A stretch of DNA of 64,000 bases from CANDOC01 sp965261725 (GCA_965261725.1 CBDHDU010000008.1:62001-126000); one strand, 5' to 3'. Positions 1 through 9,603 are shown, numbered from the stretch's first letter. Notes: generated by a model not told the origin, from the sequence alone. Made by a program: numbers and translations.

Positions 1-241
1 CTCCCCAGTGGTCAAGAATCAGAGCATTGGTAATAACAGTATCAGCCACCTCATTACCCGCGCGTTGGCTCTGCCCCATACCATCACGAATAACTTTGCC
101 ACCACCGAATTTCACTTCATCGCCGTAAGTGGTGTAATCCTTATCTGGGCTGATAAACAGATCGGTGTCACCCAACCGAACTTTATCGCCGACAGTCGGG
201 CCAAACATTTCTGCGTAGGTTCTGCGCTCCATTGTTGCCAT
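1..241 (-). CDS. ureC: urease alpha subunit UreC (N-terminal part, runs off the window)
   Basis: The catalytic subunit of urease hydrolyses urea to ammonia and carbamate at a dinickel centre in the cytoplasm. Only the first 80 or so residues are in the window. The protein begins MATMERRTYAEMFGPTVGD, continues with KVRLGDTDLF and a GDEVKFGGGK segment, all typical of the UreC N-terminus; the nickel ligands lie beyond the left edge. The ATG at 239-241 lies two bases after the ureB stop, so the genes are translationally close-coupled in the order ureD-ureA-ureB-ureC. The accessory genes ureEFG would be expected beyond base 1. Confidence 0.96.
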   Translation of the reverse strand, partial: MATMERRTYAEMFGPTVGDKVRLGDTDLFISPDKDYTTYGDEVKFGGGKVIRDGMGQSQRAGNEVADTVITNALILDHWG

Positions 242-243
242 GG

Positions 244-579
244 TTACGCTTCCTCAGTTTCAGTTTGTTCCGCTGTCAGCGTTCCCATCACCTCACCGCG
301 AAAGCCGTAAATCACGCCCGCACCGGCATAACGCACCAGTTCCACCTGACGTTCCATACCCGGCTCAAAACGCACAGCAGTGCCTGCCGGAATATTCAGC
401 CGGAATCCACGGGTATCTTCGCGATTAAAAGATAATGCGGCATTAGTCTCATAAAAATGATAGTGGGAACCAACTTGTATGGGCCGGTCACCGGTATTGG
501 CGACGGTAACCGTATAGGTTTCCCGTCCATGGTTAATATTGAGCTCGCCAGGAGCCGTAATGAGTTCGCCGGGAATCAT
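244..579 (-). CDS. ureB: urease beta subunit UreB
   Basis: This is the small beta subunit of the three-subunit bacterial urease, 111 residues, within the usual range of about 100-110 for the family. It starts MIPGELITAPGELNIN, and the segments VANTGDRPIQVGSHYHF and GFRLNIPAGTAVRFEPG are family hallmarks. The C-terminal tail is acidic (TAEQTETEEA). It lies 31 bases after ureA and 2 bases before ureC, in one operon. No lesions are visible. Confidence 0.97.
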   Translation of the reverse strand: MIPGELITAPGELNINHGRETYTVTVANTGDRPIQVGSHYHFYETNAALSFNREDTRGFRLNIPAGTAVRFEPGMERQVELVRYAGAGVIYGFRGEVMGTLTAEQTETEEA

Positions 580-610
580 GATATTCCTTCCCTGTTATTA
601 TGCCGCAGGT

Positions 611-913
611 TTATACAATGGGATTATGAACAGTGACGAGTTTCGTGCCGTCGGGGAAAGTCGCCTCCACCTGCACTTCATGCACCATTTCAGGGATGCC
701 ATCCATCACCTGATCGCGGGATATCACTTCACGCCCTTCATTCATGAGCTGCGCAACTGTTCGGCCATCACGCGCGCCTTCCATAATATGCATGGAGATT
801 AAAGCGACAGCTTCCGGATAATTCAGCTTAACGCCACGACCAAGGCGTCGTTCAGCAACAATTGCAGCGGTATATAGCAGGAGTTTGTCTTTTTCCCGGG
901 GAGTGAGTTCCAT
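611..913 (-). CDS. ureA: urease gamma subunit UreA
   Basis: This is the 100-residue gamma subunit of urease. I chose the ATG at 911-913, giving MELTPREKDKLLLYTAAIVA, because the family is 100 residues and begins exactly there; an upstream in-frame extension to 994 is open but does not match. The segments GVKLNYPEAVALIS and GARDGRTVAQLM are typical. It follows ureD after 184 bases in which I see no gene; such gaps between ureD and ureA are common. The Shine-Dalgarno match is weak. Confidence 0.97.
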   Translation of the reverse strand: MELTPREKDKLLLYTAAIVAERRLGRGVKLNYPEAVALISMHIMEGARDGRTVAQLMNEGREVISRDQVMDGIPEMVHEVQVEATFPDGTKLVTVHNPIV

Positions 914-1097
914 GTAATGCTCATATCTGGATATTGTTTTTATAATTTCTGGTATAGCAAGTAGCACGCCAATTTCTGCATATACTACAGTCACTTAGGC
1001 AAGCCATGACGGCAGCATAAAAATACGCACCATAATCGCGCACCAACAATACAGCATTACTGCGAAGCGCACAATTATAGTGCAAGAACACCAACTG

Positions 1098-1949
1098 TTA
1101 TGTATTCCAGATTCTGGGCCGACAAGCCTGCCGACCATTAACCAGTGGTCGACATAACATCCAGACCTGCTCAAACAGTGCACGGGCACGGCGGGATGAA
1201 TTGCCCAGATAACGAACAATGAATACCCCGGCACGCCAGCTCAGTGACAGCTCCTTTCCAGCCGCCAGTTGCTGGTGCCATTCTTCTATCGGTGGCTCAT
1301 GCTCAACAGTCGCCAGCAGGGTTCCGAAGACTGATTTCCCATATAAGCCCGGCAGGCAGTGTTGCCGTAAGCTATCAGCACTAAAATCCAGCCGCTCACA
1401 GAATATCGGGCACTGATCACGATATATATTCAGCGTTTGCAGCAAGTGACCTTGAGTAAATGACTCCCCGGATGCCTGACGCCCCAGACACACAATATCC
1501 CACCCAATGTACTGCCCACTGCCGCTCAGTCGAATATCTGTTTTTAGTGAACCCTTGCCGCCATCATAAAGAATTGTTTCTTGTGGTAACCATTCCAGAC
1601 AAGCCTGGTCATCAACATTAATTTCAATAACCTGCTGTTGCCGGTGACCAGAATGATTAAAATAAACCTTACCAGCTCCTGGTGTTGTAACCAGACCATG
1701 AGCCCCGGCTCCCACAGTTACCAATTGCCGCAACTCATCACCAGCCACCAGCCCACCGGGGGGATGCAGCACATATAAATGTGCCAGATCACGGCCTTCC
1801 GGCCAGAATGGGCGTTGCAGACGCAGCGGACCATAATGCCGGGTGCGCCCCAGACGCGTTATGCCATTATCTTCCTGCAGATTAATCTCTAATCCTGCCT
1901 GCCAGTGCAAATCTATGGTATTTAATGCAGACTGATTCGCCATAATCAT
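1098..1949 (-). CDS. ureD: urease accessory protein UreD
   Basis: UreD (UreH) is the scaffold that binds apo-urease and recruits UreF-UreG-GTP for nickel insertion. The 283-residue product has the family features GLVTTPGAGKVYFNHSG, LEWLPQETILYDGGKG and a conserved GWDIVCLGR segment. The start at 1949 (MIMANQS) has a second ATG two codons on (MANQS), so the exact start is uncertain by two residues. It is the first gene of the urease operon and lies 34 bases or so downstream of the predicted transcription start of the sigma-54 promoter at 1994-2008. The gene looks intact. Confidence 0.95.
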   Translation of the reverse strand: MIMANQSALNTIDLHWQAGLEINLQEDNGITRLGRTRHYGPLRLQRPFWPEGRDLAHLYVLHPPGGLVAGDELRQLVTVGAGAHGLVTTPGAGKVYFNHSGHRQQQVIEINVDDQACLEWLPQETILYDGGKGSLKTDIRLSGSGQYIGWDIVCLGRQASGESFTQGHLLQTLNIYRDQCPIFCERLDFSADSLRQHCLPGLYGKSVFGTLLATVEHEPPIEEWHQQLAAGKELSLSWRAGVFIVRYLGNSSRRARALFEQVWMLCRPLVNGRQACRPRIWNT

Positions 1950-1993
1950 TCTTATTATTGTCTCTGAATATACTTTTCAATGAACTGCTTACA

Positions 1994-2008
1994 GCAATAA
2001 TCACACCA
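1994..2008 (-). promoter_or_regulatory. probable sigma-54 promoter of the urease operon
   Basis: Read on the minus strand this is TGGTGT-N5-TTGC, with the GG and GC dinucleotides ten bases apart, as in -24/-12 promoters used by sigma-54. It lies about 45 bases upstream of the ureD start. Sigma-54 with NtrC control of urease under nitrogen limitation is well known in enteric and pseudomonad bacteria; its use here is inferred. The -24 element departs from the best TGGCAC at three bases. Confidence 0.55.
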
Positions 2009-2482
2009 TGGCACCAAACTTTTATGGTTAAGTCAGTCGTAAGAGCTATATTTCAAACCAGTCTCTGATAATGACAAACGGCATGATGCTGAATGAAATA
2101 CAAAGTAGCGGTTCTCAGGCTTCGTTCCTTATTTTTAGCTGGGATGATTTTCATACCAACAGCCTCTATGGCAATTTATGAGCCTCTTCACTCGATCCTT
2201 AAGAGCTGCCCTCAGAAAAAAATATCAAAACTAAAATATTCTGTATCAGTTCCGGACTCTGTAATCGCTTATCCTTCACTGAAAACAACGTGCATCCCGG
2301 TTTCTGTAACGCATACTGACCCAACCATGATGACGTTCCAAGCAGCTATTAATGCAGATTGGAGTACTGACGGCAAAACATGGCTCCCACAGGAAATACT
2401 TTCAGATTACCCCAGAGAGTATCAATTCAAAACTGGCGGCGTCGTTAAAGCGCCAGAACTCTCCCCCACGGCAAAAACATGA

Positions 2483-3603
2483 TCATAAATTGATCAACCC
2501 AAGCACTTTCAGCATGTAGTCTTCACTCCAGCCACAAGTCTTTCTTTTGTTTTTGATGCCTGCTTTTACAGACGTATCCAGCTTTAGAAGGTTCAGCGTT
2601 ACCTACCTGGCAACCGCAAGATTTTCCGCCGAGAAGCCCCGCCTTGCACGGCATCGGTCTTCATCGAAGGCAACATCGAGAACCCAAAGCAGCTGATTCT
2701 CGACTAACCAATGCTTACGCGTAGCCTGTAACAAGTCACTGGCAGTCAATTCCCTACTTGAAATGAAATACCTGACCAGCGTCTTACCTTTTCCCTGCCT
2801 GGAACTGTCAAGTTGCACGGCAGCAATCGTTTTAGCACTCCAAGCATGAGCATAGGAGGCTTCCGTCGTGCTCAGCACCCAACAACGCCGATGTTCTTTC
2901 CGGCCATGATCCTTTTGCCTTCTTGTTCTGCAAAGTGCTGCCCTGGAGCATCTTCCGGGTTCGCTTGCCAGTATTGATCGAAGGTTCGTGCCAGTTCACC
3001 GTACAGCTTTTTCTGATTACCTTTGACAGCCAGCAGATAGTCTGCATCTTTTTTGAGAATGGCCGAAGCTATCTTTTTTTGACAACCCATGGCATCAATA
3101 GTGACTAGACTGCCACTGACTTCAAGGAGCTTGAGTAGCTCCGGAATAGCCGTTATCTCATTGCTTTTTCGGTCCACCTTGTACTGTCCGATCGAGAGTC
3201 CGGCTTCTGTACACCAAGCATTGACCATGTGTATAGCATCTTTCCCCTTGTTCCAGGCTGATCCCTTGACAGTCTTGCCATCCAGAGCAACAACCCGGCT
3301 GTTTGATAGATGCAGCCCTGACAGGACATCCCGTATCCATTGGATAAATACCTGACGGAATTCTTCTGGGTCGAGAGCTGCAAAGATGCGATTAAATGTG
3401 ACAGCAACAGGGATGCCGCCGGGCAGAGTCAGATGTTTACGAAACCAGTTTTCTTTATGCTCTGCAAACAATCGAATACTGTTCCAGTCGTCGGCGCCAC
3501 AGAGTATCGCGCAAGTCGACATGAACATGACTTCAGCCAGAAGATGTGTCGTTTTTTTGGGGATCACGTTTGTCTGTCAGTGTCGCAAATTTAGTGAACA
3601 GTG
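2483..3603 (-). pseudogene. ISAs1-family transposase, inactivated
   Basis: A DDE transposase of the ISAs1 family is recognisable over nearly its full length: MFMSTCAILCGADDWNSI near the start, VVALDGKTVKGS with the first Asp, LVTIDAMGCQKKIA with the second, LLAVKGNQK, then HWLVENQLLWVLDVAFDEDR near the C-terminus with the catalytic Glu. It carries a frameshift near 2875, another near 3560 at a run of T, and an in-frame TAG after LAVAR at about 2603, after which the frame continues to MLKVLGLINL and stops at 2483. The IS66-type insertion at 3612 cuts its extreme 5' end. Confidence 0.88.
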
Positions 3604-3611
3604 CTTTCGAT

Positions 3612-5374
3612 GTAATTACTCAATAAGTGCTGGATAAGGAACAACTCGGTTCAATCGGCTATCTTCTTCTTATGACTTTTTTTGCTCATGATGAACAGCA
3701 ACTGGCTCTACCTGAGAAGCTACTGGAATTTATCACCCAACAGCAGGAGCAGATTGCCCAGCAGCAGGAACAGATTGTTCAGTTGCAAAGGCAGGTTGAA
3801 GTGCTTGAGGCTGAAATTCGTCGTTTGAAAAAACTGCCAGCAAAACCGGACATCCAGCCCAACACCGCGCCTCATGATGATGCTGCCGAGAGCTCTGAAG
3901 GCAATGAGCAGTCAGCAGTCGAGGACAACGATACGGCTGAACCTGATGCTACGTTAACGCGTCAGGTCAACAAGCCCGATGAGAAAACCCGGAAACAACG
4001 CAAACAACCCTCAAAACCTGCACCTGAAAAGTCAGTCACTATTGAAGTCACAGGGGTTCCACCCGGATCCACCTGGAATGGATACACACCCTTTCATGTA
4101 CAGGAACTGACAATCAATACGTCCAGTATCGAGTATCAGCTGGAACAATGGATAACCCCCGACAGGAAAACCATTACCGCTAAACCGCCAGTCGATCTCC
4201 ATGGGCATCATTATGGACCCGTACTGCAAGCTTATGTCCTGTACCAACACCATGGTTGCTCTGTTACCCAACCTGAGTTGCTGGACTGGCTATGGGACAT
4301 TGGGATTTCTATTTCAGCAGGAGAACTGAGTCTGCTCCTGACCCAGGAGCATAATCAATTCCATGCTGAGAAGGATGAGCTGCTGATTACCGGTATTCGT
4401 TGTTCTGGCTATATTCAGACAGACGACACGGGTACAAGGCACAAGGGGCAGAATGGTTATTGCACCATTATCAACAACGAGTCCTTTGCCTGGTTCGCCA
4501 GCACAGGCAGTAAAAGCCGGGAAAATTTTGTGAGTTTGCTGCATCGCCCATGGCGAACCTACACATTAACAGAAGAAGCCCTGGATTATCTGGAAGAACA
4601 TCATTATCCCCAAAAATGGCTTAGGATCCTCAAACCGTACAACGGAGTAACGTTCCTGAACCGTCAAGCCTGGGAAGCCTTCATGAACGACCAGGGTTTA
4701 ACAGGGAAAAAACGTCGCCAGCAAGCCAGTGAAGCCCTGATTTATGGCAGCCTGATACAGCATGGAGCAGGGCACCTGACCACCTTCAGCGATGGCGCAC
4801 GACAGTTTGACGTATTCAAACACAGCCAGTGCTGGATTCATGCAGAGCGAGGGCTGGCAAAAGTCCACCCGGTCAACGACCAGCAAGCTATGGCTCAGAA
4901 ATGGTGCCGGACATGGTTCTGGGCGATTTACGATGACCTGAAAGCCTTCAAGGCTGAGCCCGATGCCGAGAAAGCACTGAAGGTATGGTTGGGCTTTCAT
5001 ATGCTTGTCCAGACCCGAACATGCTGTGAACCACTGCAGGAAGCCCTGTCAGGTCTGGCACTGATCGAAGAAGAGCTGTTGCTTGTACTGAAAGACCCGA
5101 ACTTGCCATTGCATAACAACCTGAGCGAAAGCCAGATACGGGAATACGCCAAGCGACGAAAAATCAGTGGTGGTACGCGAAGCGATGCAGGGCGGCAATG
5201 TCGCGACACCTTTGCCAGCCTGAAGAAAACGTGTCGCCTGTATGGTCTCTCGTTTTGGGATTATCTGACAGACAGATTAACAGGCAGCGGGTTGTTTCCG
5301 AGGCTGGCAAGCTTGATTGAAAAAACGGCACGTACTTTGCCTTGCGGGCTTTGCAGCAGTTTTTGAGTAATTAC
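3612..5374. mobile_element. IS66-family element, single-gene type (ISBst12-like)
   Basis: The 1763-bp element has terminal inverted repeats gtaattactcaa / ttgagtaattac and is flanked by perfect 8-bp direct repeats ctttcgat (3604-3611 and 5375-5382). An 8-bp duplication is diagnostic for the IS66 family. It encodes only the TnpC-type transposase, as in the ISBst12 group that lacks tnpA and tnpB. Complete ends and a clean duplication indicate a recent insertion. Confidence 0.93.
3672..5366 (+). CDS. IS66-family transposase (TnpC type)
   Basis: This DDE transposase moves the surrounding element. From the ATG at 3672 it has 564 residues; an upstream GTG at 3627 would add 15, but it lies next to the terminal repeat. 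Features in order are a Gln-rich coiled coil with QQQEQIAQQQEQIVQLQRQ, a charged linker, a HxxxHHYGP segment, the first catalytic Asp in GYIQTDDTGTRHKGQNG, and the late NNLSESQIREYAKRRKISGG region typical of IS66 proteins. It is intact. Confidence 0.93.
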   Translation: MTFFAHDEQQLALPEKLLEFITQQQEQIAQQQEQIVQLQRQVEVLEAEIRRLKKLPAKPDIQPNTAPHDDAAESSEGNEQSAVEDNDTAEPDATLTRQVNKPDEKTRKQRKQPSKPAPEKSVTIEVTGVPPGSTWNGYTPFHVQELTINTSSIEYQLEQWITPDRKTITAKPPVDLHGHHYGPVLQAYVLYQHHGCSVTQPELLDWLWDIGISISAGELSLLLTQEHNQFHAEKDELLITGIRCSGYIQTDDTGTRHKGQNGYCTIINNESFAWFASTGSKSRENFVSLLHRPWRTYTLTEEALDYLEEHHYPQKWLRILKPYNGVTFLNRQAWEAFMNDQGLTGKKRRQQASEALIYGSLIQHGAGHLTTFSDGARQFDVFKHSQCWIHAERGLAKVHPVNDQQAMAQKWCRTWFWAIYDDLKAFKAEPDAEKALKVWLGFHMLVQTRTCCEPLQEALSGLALIEEELLLVLKDPNLPLHNNLSESQIREYAKRRKISGGTRSDAGRQCRDTFASLKKTCRLYGLSFWDYLTDRLTGSGLFPRLASLIEKTARTLPCGLCSSF

Positions 5375-5494
5375 CTTTCGATGGCATAGCTAAAATGGGT
5401 TATTCTACAGGCGATGAACCCGCTTTGCGATTGGCTGACTGGTTAAAAATTGTTCATGTTTTTGCCCTAAACTCTCCCCCACAACTGAAATCCA

Positions 5495-6280
5495 ATGGTT
5501 AGTTCTGCGGATTGGTGTGCAGCAATATCCCCAGCCGCTCGAGTACCACTATGCCGTTATAGCCGTATACCCCAAAACCCAGCCCTGTATGCAGCAAACC
5601 AACATATCATTGATGCCGTTGGATGCGATCTGGATAACACACTTGCACCTCCCCCAAAAAAAGAGCGCGATGAATGCATAGCACAAGCAGAGATCGCTGA
5701 AAAAATAAAAGAACACGCCAAGAATAACGAACTAATTTGCTATGTGACTACCCGAAACCTCTGCTCCAACCAGTACACTCGCCAATGGCTGAAAAGTCAT
5801 GACCTACCACAGGGGATCATTTTGTCGGCACCTGACAGGTTTTATGAAAAAGAAGATGAAGAAGCTCGATATGAAATCAAAAGAGGTATATTCGCTGACT
5901 TATCCAGTAATCTCAGCTGGATCGCTTTTTATGGCGATTCGCCACATGCGGATGCAACGGCTGCGATAGATACAAACATCCCTGAGGTTCACCTTCTGGT
6001 ATGGAGTAGTGAAAACAGCATGGCATCTCACAAATCATTCAGAGAAAAACTTAACCCTCGCTATCAAGAAACACTAATACGGGAGATTGAAGCACCAACA
6101 AGATCAAAATTATCAAAGTGCCAATACTACACATATAAACTCATTAGTCGGCCTCGTTTTCGATCCAGCGGTGCCCGGAAAGATCGTGACATAATGACTG
6201 CTGTAGCGAAACTGGTAGAAGAAAATAGAGATTCGGCTAGTAAAGCCAGCCAGCGCCATCTTTTCTCTTCAGAAATGTGA
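5495..6280 (+). CDS. HAD-like hydrolase domain protein
   Basis: The 261-residue frame contains the haloacid dehalogenase pattern: motif I in GCDLDNTLAP, a motif II-like Thr in CYVTTRN, and motif IV-like FYGDSPHADATAAID. HAD proteins are mostly phosphatases; the substrate here is unknown. The first 40 residues (MVSSADWCAAISPAARVPL) do not look like a HAD start and overlap the restored reading frame of the broken secreted-protein gene, so the true start may be later, at a non-ATG codon, or the two may once have been one frame. The C-terminus (LISRPRFRSSGARKDRD) is basic. A host-directed enzyme is possible but unsupported. Confidence 0.5.
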   Translation: MVSSADWCAAISPAARVPLCRYSRIPQNPALYAANQHIIDAVGCDLDNTLAPPPKKERDECIAQAEIAEKIKEHAKNNELICYVTTRNLCSNQYTRQWLKSHDLPQGIILSAPDRFYEKEDEEARYEIKRGIFADLSSNLSWIAFYGDSPHADATAAIDTNIPEVHLLVWSSENSMASHKSFREKLNPRYQETLIREIEAPTRSKLSKCQYYTYKLISRPRFRSSGARKDRDIMTAVAKLVEENRDSASKASQRHLFSSEM

Positions 6281-6391
6281 TTTTTTATATTAAAGTCCGC
6301 TCAGAAATCAGCTATCTCATTACATTTCCACCGTGCAACAAATAGACAATATGATCCTGCTCAAAGGACAACTACTGGAAATTTTCCCGGA

Positions 6392-7415
6392 GGCTCTTAA
6401 TGGATTCCGGGGGGTTACCCCAGCAGCAAGCCAAGCAACCCTGAAATAGCTGCTTTTCCCCTACGTTTGATGTTATGGATGCATTCAAAAAATCCCAAGT
6501 ATAGTGGCAGCTTATCCTGTGAAATTCCACGGTGAGGGCGCAACCAGGATCGCAGCAACGACCAGAAGCCCTCCATCGTATTCACATGCACCTCGTGAAA
6601 ACCATCACCATCTTCATCCCAGGCATACTCCCCAGCGCCATGACAGACAGATTTACGATCATAACCCCATTTCAAGCCTGTCGTAAATGCTGTATTCATC
6701 AGTATAAATCAGCGTTCCCGGCGCTATGAATTCTGTAATCAGGGGCTTGATTGTTACCTGCTTGACATTAGGCAGCATACGGATCACAACCTGCCCACCC
6801 CGCTGGATCATGCCAAAGATCGGAGGCTTTTCTTTCTCCAGAGTACCGCGACCACGAGCACCTCTCAAACGGTTACGGCGGGCTGTCCGCCCTTTTTTTT
6901 CACCGCTTCAGGCTGGCCTTTATGCCCCGATACAACGTAAACCTCGTCACATTCAACCTTGCCGTCCAGAACGGTGACCGGGCGTTTGTTGCAGACACTT
7001 GTCCTGAGTTGCTGTGTCATCTTTTGCACATCGCTTTTGTTCAGGTCAAGTTCAAGTGCAATCTGTCTGTTCGACTGATTGAGTGACATCAGGTACAAGC
7101 AGTGTATCCAGATTTTTAAAGGCTGGTGATGCCCTGAAAACACCGATAAAGTCAGATCATCAAAGCGACGCCGACAACACTTGCACCAGTAACGCTGTCG
7201 CTCCGGCTGAGTGTCATCTTTACCTTGTCGGGTAATATCAGGGCTTTGACAGCGAGGACAAACGACACCATCCGGCCAGCGCATTTGCCTGACTTGTTCG
7301 TAACATTTGGCGTTATCGAGGAGATCATGAAACTTCATCATACCGCTGTTTTACACGAATGTGGACGTTAGTTTCAACCGCAGTTACCTCAACACCCCGG
7401 AATCCATTAAGAGCC
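6392..7415. mobile_element. IS1595-family element, decayed
   Basis: The ends carry long inverted repeats: ggctcttaatggattccggg at 6392 and its complement ending at 7415. The transposase inside is broken by two frameshifts. I see no target duplication. Between this element and the IS1380 remnant, 7416-7644 holds no gene I can recognise. Confidence 0.8.
6415..7341 (-). pseudogene. IS1595-family transposase, two frameshifts
   Basis: Three frames together make a full-length IS1595 transposase. The N-terminal part (from 7341) has the zinc ribbon with CPRCQSPDI and CKCCRRRFD, then the start of the ISXO2-like DDE domain at VLDGKVECDEVYV. A frameshift near 6875, at a run of T in ccgcccttttttttc, and another near 6665 precede the C-terminal part containing VHVNTMEGFWSLLRSWLRPHRGI. 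The N in VNTMEGFW is typical of this family. It cannot be made as one protein. Confidence 0.87.
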
Positions 7416-7993
7416 TAGATATTATGCTTGTCTCACTTTCTGCAGAGAAAACGACTTTAGCTGTCTCTCTCAGTGGAACTCTATCGACATAAATAGTGGC
7501 TTCATCCTCAATCTTTCCCAAAGGAGTTGCCAGAATCCTGAATCCGTGAGTTCGTGGCCATTGAATTTGCCAAAAAGCCAGTAATAGCAGCATATGTAGG
7601 CTAATATTTGCTCATCTAGATTTTCACCATATAAGTGAATTTTTGTGGAACTAAAATTTGAGCAATCCGACACGGAATTTTATACTCCGGCAGCGGGTCT
7701 GTGCTTTGTCGGTGATGCCCTGAACAAGAAAACATCTTTAAAAAAGTCATTGCGTTCTATCAAGAAGCGCCATGGCATCCCTAATATTGATCTGGTTCGA
7801 GCTTTTATCGGCCTGTTGGCCTTAGGCAAAACTGATTTTGATGCCATTGATAATTATCGCCATGATGATTGGTTCAAGCGCAGCATGGGCATTAAACAAA
7901 TGCCGTCCGCCAGCCGGCTTCGCCAGCGTTTTAATGAAGATGCCACCCAACTGATTCCGTTAATTGAAGAAGCGCTTCCCGAACTGTTGTTGG

Positions 7994-9603
7994 GTAACTA
8001 TTCAGCACCCTCACAATAAGCTGGTATTTTCGTGATTTTGTGTCATTTTCAAATACAGTTCTTCTCTGACCAACGCTTGTTATGAGTCAACTTGATCCCG
8101 AGTTTCAGATTATCGTCACCCTCCTTGCTATCGTAAATGATCAGCAAGAGCAGATCGGTGGCCTGGGTGATCAGGTAGCGAAACTGGAAACAGAAAATAA
8201 GGAACTCGCGGACAGACTCAACATCAACAGCCGGAACAGCAGTAAGCCTCCCTCTACAGACGGTTATGCAAAGCCTGCTGCCAAACAGAAAGACTCATCT
8301 GCCACGGTGGAGGGTGAGCCACAAGACGACAAACCTAACCCAAAAAGCTTACGACAGAGGTCTGGTCGAAAGCCCGGCGGTCAGAAAGGTCACAAAGGTT
8401 CAACGCTTCAGCAAGTCGCTGACACTGACCGCACCCAATATCACCCGGTTATAGACTGTGAGAAGTGCCATCAGTCCCTGCACTCTGCAAACATTGCCAA
8501 GTTGGTTGAAAGGCAAGTATTTGAACCGGGTCGTTTTGGTCACTTTGAAGTGACAGCCCATGTGGCCGAAATCAAAGAGTGCCGCTGCGGTCACATGACA
8601 CAAGCCCGTTTCCCTGAAGGAGTTGATGCTCACGTGCAGTATGGACCGGTGACTCAGGCGCTGGCCGTGTATCTTTGTCAGTATCAACTTATACCTTGCA
8701 AGCGTGCCTCCCAGTTCTTCATGGATATTTTCGGATTGGAAGTCAGTCCGGGTTCCATCTGCACCTTCCAGAGCAATGCTTATGACCGGTTAGCCAGCAC
8801 TGAGCAGGCAATTAGTGACGCCCTTAAGGTTGAACCCATTGCAGGCGCTGATGAAACAGGCATGAGAGTAGCCGGAGCGCTGTGGTGGATGCATGTCCTG
8901 CGTACTGACAAGTGGACGTACTATCATCTGGACTTGAGTAAAGGACATTCCGCCATAGAGACGATGGGTATTTTGCTGACCTTTGCCGGGATACTGGTTC
9001 ATGACCACTACAAGGTTTACTTCCGCTATGCTGCGGCTCATGTACTCTGCAATGCCCACCACCTGAGGGAGTTACAGGGTGTCGTTGATCGCGACTGCAA
9101 CTATCTTGCGGCTCGTCTTCAGCGGCTGCTGAGACTGGCCTGTCACCTCAGCAATGGTTTTAGAAAGCTGGGAATGAAGGCGATGCCGGAATCCATCCGC
9201 CAGCGTATCTCTTCACTGTTCGAGCGAACAGCAAAAAGGGCGCAAGCGGAAGAAGCCGACTATATGGAACGAGTACGGCAACGGTTGGGGCGTGACAAAG
9301 TCAAGAATACGAAAGCGTTCAACTTGTTTAAGCGGTTGGTGGAGTACAAGGACGAAACTTTGAGGTTCATGACCGACCTCAACATCCCCTTCGACAATAA
9401 TGGCAGCGAGCAAGACATCAGAAATGGCAAGGTGAAGCAAAAAATATCGGGCTGCATCAGAAGCGAGGAAGGGGCGAAATGGTATTGCCGAATACGAAGT
9501 TATGTTTCATCTGCGAGAAAGCAGGGGCAGAATGTTTTTGAAGCCCTGCTTATAGCCATGAAGAATTACTGCGGTCACTCTTTGCTGGGTGCTGAATAGT
9601 TAC
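7994..9603. mobile_element. second IS66-family element, single-gene type
   Basis: The 1610-bp element has inverted ends gtaactattcagcaccc and gggtgctgaatagttac, and perfect 8-bp target duplications gttgttgg at 7986-7993 and 9604-9611. It carries one transposase gene. It differs in sequence and length from the element at 3612-5374, so two independent IS66-type lineages are present. Confidence 0.95.
8082..9599 (+). CDS. IS66-family transposase (TnpC type)
   Basis: This is a 505-residue, apparently intact DDE transposase. An N-terminal coiled coil (QEQIGGLGDQVAKLETENKE) is followed by the NSRNSSKPPSTDGYAKP motif, the basic RSGRKPGGQKGHKG stretch, a zinc-binding region with CEKCH and CRCGH, the first Asp in GADETGMRV, VHDHYKVYFRY, and the late FDNNGSEQDIRNGKVKQKISG segment containing the catalytic Glu. 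It opens with MSQLDPEFQ 88 bases inside the element. Confidence 0.95.
   Translation: MSQLDPEFQIIVTLLAIVNDQQEQIGGLGDQVAKLETENKELADRLNINSRNSSKPPSTDGYAKPAAKQKDSSATVEGEPQDDKPNPKSLRQRSGRKPGGQKGHKGSTLQQVADTDRTQYHPVIDCEKCHQSLHSANIAKLVERQVFEPGRFGHFEVTAHVAEIKECRCGHMTQARFPEGVDAHVQYGPVTQALAVYLCQYQLIPCKRASQFFMDIFGLEVSPGSICTFQSNAYDRLASTEQAISDALKVEPIAGADETGMRVAGALWWMHVLRTDKWTYYHLDLSKGHSAIETMGILLTFAGILVHDHYKVYFRYAAAHVLCNAHHLRELQGVVDRDCNYLAARLQRLLRLACHLSNGFRKLGMKAMPESIRQRISSLFERTAKRAQAEEADYMERVRQRLGRDKVKNTKAFNLFKRLVEYKDETLRFMTDLNIPFDNNGSEQDIRNGKVKQKISGCIRSEEGAKWYCRIRSYVSSARKQGQNVFEALLIAMKNYCGHSLLGAE

Larger units (their letters stand above)
2470..5466. mobile_element. ISAs1-family element with a nested IS66-type element
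   Basis: Inverted repeats ggcaaaaacatga (2470-2482) and its complement (5454-5466) bound the element. The 13-base direct repeat aactctcccccac flanks it (2457-2469 and 5470-5482); a few of these bases may belong to the element ends, but a duplication of 8-11 bases fits ISAs1 transposition. The transposase frame is on the minus strand and broken. An intact IS66-type element (3612-5374) with its own 8-base duplication sits inside, so the ISAs1 insertion came first. Confidence 0.85.
2093..5681 (+). pseudogene. secreted protein gene split by an ISAs1-type insertion
   Basis: The 5' part (2093-2469) encodes a signal peptide (MKYKVAVLRLRSLFLAGMIF, then cleavage after SMA) and a soluble domain of unknown function. 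The insertion flanked by direct repeats at 2457-2469 and 5470-5482 interrupts it. Removing the insert and one repeat restores one open frame of about 191 residues that runs on through TEIQWLVLRIG and YAVIAVYPKTQP to the TAG at 5679-5681. As it stands the gene ends three codons into the insertion. I recognise no family; pilus- or adhesin-like periplasmic proteins are possible. The restored 3' end overlaps the HAD-like frame below. Confidence 0.7.

Noticed and set aside
8..310. Plus-strand frame over the urease genes
   Set aside because: It is a shadow of ureC and ureB on the minus strand, which match known proteins throughout.
2873..2880. Programmed frameshift in the ISAs1 transposase
   Set aside because: ISAs1 transposases are single-frame, there is no slippery heptamer I can see, and the gene also has a nonsense codon and another frameshift, so decay is the simpler reading.
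7384..7673. Small minus-strand frames between the IS1595 and IS1380 remnants
   Set aside because: Two overlapping frames with no recognisable motif, no clear ribosome-binding site and mobile-element remnants on both sides.
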